Assembly: GCF_002079305.1 (NCBI RefSeq)
Contig: NZ_CP015040.1
Span: forward strand, 87,484-151,483
DNA: 64,000 bases
DNA from: Rhodovulum sp. P5
GTDB taxonomy: Bacteria > Pseudomonadota > Alphaproteobacteria > Rhodobacterales > Rhodobacteraceae
Direction of reading: 5' to 3'
Shown here: piece after piece, positions 1 through 9,000 of the stretch
How positions within the stretch are numbered: the stretch's first letter is position 1
Layout of the letters: every line of letters begins with the position of its first letter
Notes under the pieces: generated by a model
The model's input: only the letters and a program-made list of their open reading frames with translations
Database searches by the model: none
What the model was told of the DNA's origin: nothing
Made by a program: the position numbers and the translations under genes

Positions 1-1
1 G

Positions 2-3000
2 GCGGTCGAGGCGCTGGTCGAGAACCTGACCTATGCCAACCCGTCGGACGATCCGGTCGGGTCGCTCAAGCTGGCGATCCTGCTGGAAGACGGCGATGGC
101 GGGTCGGCCGACCCGGTGGTCGTCGACATCTTCGTGACGCCCGAAACCGACGCGCCGCAGCCGGTCGATGAAACCGACACGCAGGTGAACGCCTATTACA
201 CCTCGACCCAGGATCAGCCCACGGTTGCCGCCCTGTCCGATGGCGGCTGGATCGTGATGTGGCGGTCCTATGGTCAGGATTCTGCGGCCAACAACACCTA
301 TGGCGTGATCGGCCAGCGGTTCGATTCCAGCGGTGCGCCGGTGGGCCCCGAATTCGTGATCAACACCCAGACCAGCGGCAACCAGGACACGCCCGACGTG
401 GCCGCCATCACCGGCGGGGCGCTGGCCGGGGGCTGGGTCGCGACGTGGTACGATCAGGCGAATTCCACCGAAGGTTATGTGCGGGCGCAGCTTTTCGATG
501 CGTCGGGTGCCAAGGTGGGTGGCGAGATCGCGGTGCCCAGCAGCACCTATTCCACCCAGTACCAGCCCAGCGTGACGACCTTTGCCGATGGCAGCTTTGC
601 CATTGCGTGGTCCTATTACAACAACACGACCTTCAGCCACGACATCTATGTTCAGCGCTTCGACGCGTCCGGCGCCAAGGTCGGGGCCGAGATCGTCGCG
701 AACAGCTTCACCGCGAGCGGGCAATATGCCCCGGAGATCGTCACGCTGGCCGGCGGCGGCTTTGCGGTGACATGGGAAAGCTACCGGCAGGGGGAGACCG
801 ACAGTTACGAGATCTCGACCCGCGTCTTCGATGCGGCGGGCGTGCCGGTATCGGCCGAGATCGTCGTCAACACCGCGACCGGCGGCGATCAGCAGGACGC
901 GCATATCACGGCCCTGACGGGCGGCGGCTTTGTCGTGACATGGACGGATGAGGCCGGGCTCGACAGCAGCGGCAATGGTGTCTACGCGCAGATTTTCGCG
1001 GCGGACGGGACGGCCGTGGGGACCCAGTTCCTCGTGAACGAAGGGACCTACAGCGAACAGAACCAGCCCACGATCACCGCGCTTCAGACCGGCGGTTTCG
1101 CGATCGCCTATCGCAGCTATCCCAGCGACAACAGCACCTATAACATCCTGATCCAGCATTACGATGCGGCGGGCAACCGGATCGACAGCGAGATCGTCGT
1201 CAACCAGTCGTCGGCCGGTTACCAGTACAGCCCCGATATCGCGACGCTGGCCAATGGCGACGTGATCGTCGTTTGGGAAGACACGAGCGGCAACGATGGG
1301 GACGGGTCGGGCATTTTCCAGCAGATCGTCGGCGATCCGGCGAACTACGCCTCTGCCGTAAATGATCCCAAGCTTACGGTCGCGCTGACCGACGTCACCT
1401 TTGACGAGGCCGACGTGAACGCCGCCCCGGCCCTGCTGATGCCCGATGCCGATGTCGGCGACGCCGATAGCGCCGATTTCGAAGGTGGTACGCTGTCGAT
1501 CCAGCGGATCGACCTGGCCCTTGACGAAGACCTTTTCAACGCGCCCGACAACTCCGCGCAGGACAACCTTGGCATCCGTAACCAGGGGACCGCCGCGGGC
1601 GAGATCGGGGTGTCCGGCAGCAATGTCACCTTTGGCGGCACCGTGATCGGCACGATCGCCTCGACCGGGGCGGACGGTTCCGATCTGGTCGTGACGCTCA
1701 ACGCCAATGCCACGCCCGACGCGGTCGAGGCGCTGTTGCAGAACGTCACCTATGCCAACGTCTCTGACGATCCGGAACCGGTGCGCAACTATCGGGTCGT
1801 TCTGACCGATGGGGATGGCGGCACCTCGCAGCCGGTGACGATCAACGTGACCGTGACGCCCGAGGTCGACGGGGTGGTCGCCAATGGCGACGAACAGCAG
1901 GTCAACAGCCTGGAAGAAAGCACACAGAACCTGCCCGCCATCGCGACGCTTGCCTCTGGCGGCTATGTCGTGGTGTGGCAGACCTATGACAAGGATGCCG
2001 GGTCGAACGACTATGCCGTGGCGGCGCAGTTGTTCGACCAGACGGGCACGCCGGTGGGCGACGAATTCCTTGTGAACACGTTGACGCCCGGGGGCCAGAC
2101 GCAGCCGGCGGTGGCCTCCATCGCGACGGGCGATGGCGGCGGCTTCGTCGTGGTCTGGCACGATGGCAGCAACAATGCCGGCTATGTCAAGGCGCAGGTC
2201 TTCAACGACGATGGCAGCCCGCGCGGCACCGAGTTCATGGTCGAGACCGAGGTCTATTCGACCCAGTACGAGCCCGCCGTCACGCAGGTTCCCGGCGGGT
2301 TCCTCGTCACCTGGTCGTCCTATAACAACGAAAGCTATACCTACGACATCCGCGGCCAGCGGTTCGACGGCAACGGAACATCCGTTGGCAGCGAGTTCAC
2401 GGTGAACACGACCCTCGTCAGCAGTCAGGTCGCCTCGGACGTGGCGTCGGATGCTGCCGGCAACACGGTGGTCGTGTGGGTGGACCAGGGCGGCGCCGAT
2501 GGCAGCGGCCATGGTATCTTCGGCCAGGTCTTCGACGCCGCAGGCAGTGCGGTGGGCACCGAGTTCCAGGTCAATACCTACACCGAAAGCACCCAGTATG
2601 AGCCGAGCGTTGCCTATCTGACCGATGGCCGCTTTGTCGTGACCTGGACCAACCAGGTGGCCGTCGATGGCAGCAGCTATGGCGTATTCGCGCAGATCTA
2701 TGCCGCGGATGGCACGGCCATCGGGGGCGAGTTCCTGGTCAACGATCTGACCTCGTCCACCCAGTACGAACCCGACGTGATCGGTCTGCTGGATGGCGGG
2801 TTCGCCATCGCCTATCGCTCTGATGGCGGGCAGGACGGCAGCGGCAGTGGCGTGTTCGTCCAGCAATTCAACGCCGACGGGTCGCGCCGCGACGGGGCGC
2901 TGCAACTGAACGAGGAAGTCAGCAGCACCCAGGAACAGCCGGTGATCACCGCGCTGCAGAATGGCCTGAATACCGGGTTCGCCGCGGCGTGGACGTCCTA

Positions 3001-6000
3001 TACCTCCGGCACGGCGGGCGATGGCAGCGGCGACGGTATCTTCACCCGCGTCTTCGGGCCAGAGGGTGGCATGGTTCCGGCCAATGCCTCGCCCGATCTC
3101 GACAATGTCGCGCAGGTCGTCGATTTCGAGGTGGCGACCATCGGCACGCCCGCGCTGATCGACAACTCCTTCGATCTGACCGATGCCGACAGCGCCGATT
3201 TCAACGGCGGGTCTGTCGCGCTGCGCTATGTGGACTGGCATGCGGGGGCGAGCGACCAGCTGAGCATCATCGCCGGCAAGGGCATCACCGTCTCTGGCAC
3301 GGATGTTCTTTATGACGGCACGGTCATCGGCACGGTGGACGCGACCGACAACGGCGTGAACGGCGCCGATTTGGTGATCGCGCTGAACGCCAATGCCACG
3401 GCGGCCAATGTGCGTTATCTGCTGGAACAGCTTGGCTATGCCTCGACCGCGCCGGTTGCGGGCAGCGACCGCAGCATCTCGATCCGCGTGACCGATGGCG
3501 ATGGCGGCCAGAGCGAAGGCCGCGGCATCCGCATCGATATCGAAACGTCCGTCTCGTTGCCGACCATCGACCTGAACGAGGTCGACAACGCCACCTATAC
3601 CGAAGCGCAGGTGGAGGCGGGCCAGCGGCTCGATATGTCGGTCGATTTCGACTATACCGGCACCGATGGGTTCGACGGCGGCACCGTGACGCTGGCCTAT
3701 CGCTACGGCATCACCAGCAGCAACCGCAGCGGCCCGGCCTACGAGATGCTGAGCGTGGCCAATATCGGCACGGGCGTGAACCAGGTCAGCCTGTCGGGCG
3801 GCACCGTCAGCTATGAAGGCACGGCCATCGGCACGGTGGACGCCACCGCCGACGGCCTGCAAGGGCGCGATCTGACGATCACCCTGAACGCGGCCGCCAC
3901 CGAGGAGGCCGTGGACGCGCTGATCGAGGCGTTCACATACACCAACAGTTCGCAGGCGCCGGCAGCGCTCGTCCAGTTCCGCCTAACCGTGATCGACAGT
4001 GTCGGCGCGTCGACGGGCAACACCTATTTCGACATCGCGATCACGCCCGAGGATGACGGCGGGCCCGATGCGCTTGGCGACGAGGAGCAGGTCAACGCCT
4101 TCGTCACGGGCGATCAGGAATATTCGTCCATCGCCGCGCTGGCCGATGGCGGCTTTGTCGTCACGTGGGAGTCCTACAATCAGGACAGCACCGACGGCAA
4201 TGACGAGGGCGTCTATCAACAGCGTTATGATGCCGAGGGCACGCCGGTCGGCCCCGAGACGCTGGTGAACCAGACGACAAGTGGATATGAGGATCAGCCC
4301 GCGGTGGCAGGCCTGTCCTCCGGCGGTTGGGTCACCGTGTGGGAAGGGACTGACGACAGCGGTGTCGGGATCTTTGCGGCCATCACCGATGCGAACGGGA
4401 CTGTCGGGCCGGAATTCCAGGTCAACTTCCAGACCTCCTCGACCCAGGACGCGCCGAAAGTGGCGGCCCTGTCGAACGGCAATTTCGTCGTGGTCTGGGA
4501 TTCGAATACCAGCGGCGGCGCCGGCGACGGCAGCGGGGAGGGCGTCATCGGGCGCCTCTTCGACGCAAGCGGAACGCCGCTGAGCGCGGGCGATATCGTC
4601 CTGAACACCTTTACCGACTCGACCCAGCGCTATGTCGATGTGACATCCCACGGGGCGGGCGGCTTCGTCGCGGTCTGGGCCAGCTATCTGGTGGATGCTG
4701 ACAGCTATGGCATTGCCGGTCAGCGCTTCGATGCCTCTGGCAACCCGGTCGGGTCGGAATTCGTGGTCAACACGACAACCGCCGGGTCCCAGGATCTGGC
4801 GCGGGTGACCGAACTGGACGATGGCGGCTTTGTGGTGGTCTGGCTTGGGCCGGACAATTACGGCACCGGCGTCTATCTGCAGCGCTATGACGTGAACGGG
4901 GCGGCCGTCGGCGGCGAGGTCCTCGTCAATGACGATAACGGCTACTACTACACCTACGAACCCGATATCGCCGCAACGCCCGATGGCGGCTGGGTCGTGA
5001 CGTGGCGGACATCCAGTGGCGGCAACGACATCCTCGCACAGCGCTATGACGCGTCGGGGAACCGGATCGACGGCAATTTCGTCGTCAACGACGTGACCGA
5101 CGGCAGCCAGGCCTATTCCGAGGTCGCGGTTCTGGCCGATGGCCGGATCGCGGTGACATGGACGTCGAACACCTCTGGCGCGGCGGGCGATGGCAGCGGC
5201 AATGGCGTGTTCGTGCGGCTCTTCGGGGACGCGGCGACCGAGGCGCAAAGCGACGACCCGGTCGTCAGCGGTCTGGCCGATGTCACGCTGGACGAGGCCG
5301 CGCTGAATGCGGGCTATGTGCAGGTCTTCGCCCCGGGCTCGATCTCGGTCGGCGATCCCGACAGCACCGATTTCGACGGCGGGCGGCTGCTGATCCACAT
5401 CGTGCGCGACTATGAGGCCGCGCAGCAGTTCCGGAGCCCGGACAATTTCGACCAGGACCAGATGACCTTCCAGGGGGTGGGCGTCTCGATTTCCGGCAAC
5501 ACGGTCAGCGTGGACGGCGTGGCGATCGGCACCTTGCTCAGCGACGGCCAGAACGGCGCCGGGCTGGAAGTGGCGCTGAACGGGAACGCAACGCCTGAAC
5601 GGATGGAAACCCTGCTGGGCAGCCTGCAGGTCCAGAACCTGTCCGACGATCCGCGCGACACGCGCACGGTCGAGGTGACGGTGACCGATGGCGATGGCGG
5701 CCAAAGCGGGCACGATACCTTTGTCATCAACATCACGCCGGAACAGGACGGTGTGGAAGCGGTCGGACCGGAAACCCAGGTCAACAGCTATACCACGAAC
5801 CAGCAGGTCGACAGCGCGGTTGCCGGTCTGAGCGGTGGCGGGCATGTCGTCGTCTGGTCGTCCTACACGCAGGACAATCCCGGCCAGAGCGACTGGGGCG
5901 TCTTTGCCCAGTTGTTCGATGTCGACGGTCAGCCGGTCGGCCCGGAATTCCAGGTCAACACCACCTTCGCCGGCAGCCAGTACACGCCCACCGTCACCGG

Positions 6001-9000
6001 TCTGGCCGATGGCAGTTTCGTGGTGGCGTGGTACGGCAACGGGATCGGCGACACCGCTGGTGTCTTTGCCCAGCATGTGGCGGCCGACGGCACGCCCGTC
6101 GGCACCGAATTCCGCCTGAACGATGCGACAGGCAGCACGCAATCGGAACCCGACATTGCGGCCAGCCCCTCGGGCGGGTTCATCGCGGTCTGGCGGGACA
6201 GCGCCGGCTCGGACAATGTCTATGCCCGCATCTATGATGCGACGCTGACACCTATCGGCGTGGAATTCGTGGTCAACACCACGACCACCGGCACCCAGTA
6301 CGAACCGGCGGTCGCGGCGCTGAGCGGCGGCGGGTACGCGGTGATCTGGCGCGATGGCAATTCGGGGGATGTGTATCAGCAGGTTCTGGATGCCTCTGGC
6401 GGGCTGGTCGGCACCGAAACGCTGGTCAACACCAACAACCAGACCGGCACGCAGTACCAGCCCGATATCGCGGCGCTGTCGAATGGCGGTTTCGTATCCG
6501 TCTGGCGCGACAATAGCGGTTTGGACGGGTCGTCCAACGGCGTCTATGCGCAGACCTACGATGCGTCGGGTAATGCGACGGGCGATCCGTTCCTCGTGAA
6601 CGAGGTGGTCAGCAGTTCCCAATACGAACCGGTGGTGACGGGCCTGTCCACCGGCGGTTTCGTCGTGGCCTTCCGTGACGATTCCGGGCTCGACGGCAGC
6701 AGCAGTGGCGTCTTTGCCCAACAGTTCGACAATGGGGGCAACCGGATCGACGGGGAATTCCAGGTCAACACCGAATACTCGTCGAACCAGTACCAGCCCG
6801 CAATCGCGGCGCTGCAAAACGGTGCCTTCGTCATCTCCTATACCTCGAACACGAGCGGTACGGCGGGCGATGGCAACAGCGAGGGCATCTTCAGCCAGAT
6901 CTTCGGGGACCCGGCCGATTTCAACCTTGAAGGCCGTCCGGTCGTGCAGGGTGTGAATGCGACGGTCCAGTATCTTGAGAACACGCTGAACGTCGGTCCG
7001 CAGCTTCTGGACGCCAACAACGCCGCGGCGGTCAGCGACAGCGACAGTGCCGATTTCGACGGCGGCTTCCTGCGCGTGGACAACGTGATCGTGACCCGCG
7101 GCTATCAGGATCAGATCGCCCCGCCGGACAACTATACCCAGGACAATCTGGGCCTGCGGCAGGCGCAGGGCATCACGATTTCGGGTGGCACGGTGTTCGT
7201 GAACGGCACCGCGGTCGGCACGATCACGCAGGACGGCGTGGCGGGCAACCCGTTCGAAATCACGTTGAACGGCAATGCCGATGTGGCCATCGTCGAATTG
7301 CTGGTCGAGAACCTGACCTATCGCAACACCTCTGACGATCCCGAACCCAGCCGCGTGGTGCGCCTGCAGGTGGGCGACGGGGATGGCGGGGTCAGCGATC
7401 CGGTTCTGGTGACCGTGAACATCACCGAGCAGATCGACGGGGCGGCGCCCGTCTTTGGCGAGCGTCAGGCCAACACCGAGAGCGCCGGCAACCAGGAACA
7501 GAGCGATGTGGCGCGGCTTGACGATGGCGGTTTCGTCATCGTCTGGCGCAGCTACAGTCAGGACGTCACGAATACCTGGGGCGTTTACGGTCAGCGTTTC
7601 GACGCGAATGGCAACGCGGTCGATGGCGAGTTTCTGGTGAACACCGGCATCGCCGGAAACCAGTACGAACCGAGCGTCACCGGTCTGGACACCGGCGGCT
7701 GGGTGGTCACATGGCGTGACGACAGCGGTCTGGACGGCAACGGTAGCGGCATCTTCATGCAGCGCTACAACGCCGACGGGACAGCGGCGGGCGGTGAGAC
7801 GCAGGTCAACACCTATACCAACAGCACGCAATACGACCCGCAGGTGACGGTGCTTGCCAATGGCGACTATGTCGTGACCTGGACAAGCTATAACAACACC
7901 CTTGCGGGCGGCAGCCGGTACGACATCTATGGCCAGGTCTACCAGTCGGACGGCACCGCCATCGGCAGCGAGTTCCTGATCAACAGCGAGGTCGAGAACG
8001 ATCAGGAATATCCCGCGGTGACCGCGTTGGAAAACGGCGGCTTCGCCGTGGCGTGGACGTCGGAAACCAGCGGCACCGCCGGGGATGGCAGCGGGCGCGG
8101 CGTCTTCTATCAGGTCTATGGCGACAGCATGGCGTCCTACGCCGCGATCGGGACGGAGGTTCAGGCCAACACCTATACCGACAGCACGCAGTACCTGCCC
8201 GAGATCGCCGGTCTGGCCGATGGCGGCTGGGTCATCGTCTGGGAAAGCAATGCGCAGGATGGCAGCGGCTATGGCATCTTCGCCCAGCAATACGATGCGT
8301 CGGGTGTGGCCATCGGCCAGGAATTCCGCGTCAACGACCAGCGGATCAGCACCCAGTCCTACGCGGATGTCGCGGCGCTGACCAATGGCGGCTACGTGAT
8401 CGTCTATGCGGACTCGAACGGGACCGATGGCAGCGGCTGGGGTGTCTATGCCCAGCAATACGATGCCAGCGGCAACCGCATCGACGGCGCGTTGCAGGTG
8501 AACACCGAATACAGCAGCACCCAGTACGACCCGTCCGTGGCCGCGCTTGACGATGGCGGTTTCGTGGTCAGCTGGACCTCGGCCACCAGCGGGGACGCTG
8601 GCGACGGGTCAGCCAATGGCGTGTTCTACCAGGTCTTCGGCAACTCTGCCCCCGTGGTGACCGACGTCAACGCCACGACGCCCGAGGACACGGCGCTCGT
8701 CTTCGATGCGCAGCTTTTCGCGGATGGCTTTGCCGATGCCGAAGGCCAGCTTCTGGCCGAAATCCGGATCGACGTCCTGCCCTCCATCGGGACGCTGGAA
8801 TTCAACGGCTCGCCCGTCACACCCGGGCAGGTAGTGACGGTCGCGCAACTGGATGCGGGTCTTCTGGTCTATATCCCGGTGGCGGATTACAACGGCACGG
8901 CCGATTTCGGCTGGACCGGGTCGGACGGCAATACCTTTGCCGCGACCATCGCCCAGACGTTCATCGAGGTGACGCCGGTCAACGACCCGGTCGGTCTTGC

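Noticed and set aside
3983..8458. A 1491-residue open frame on the minus strand
   Set aside because: It is antisense to the repeat gene. The repeated codon pattern keeps one reverse frame free of stops; its translation has no domain or sensible composition.
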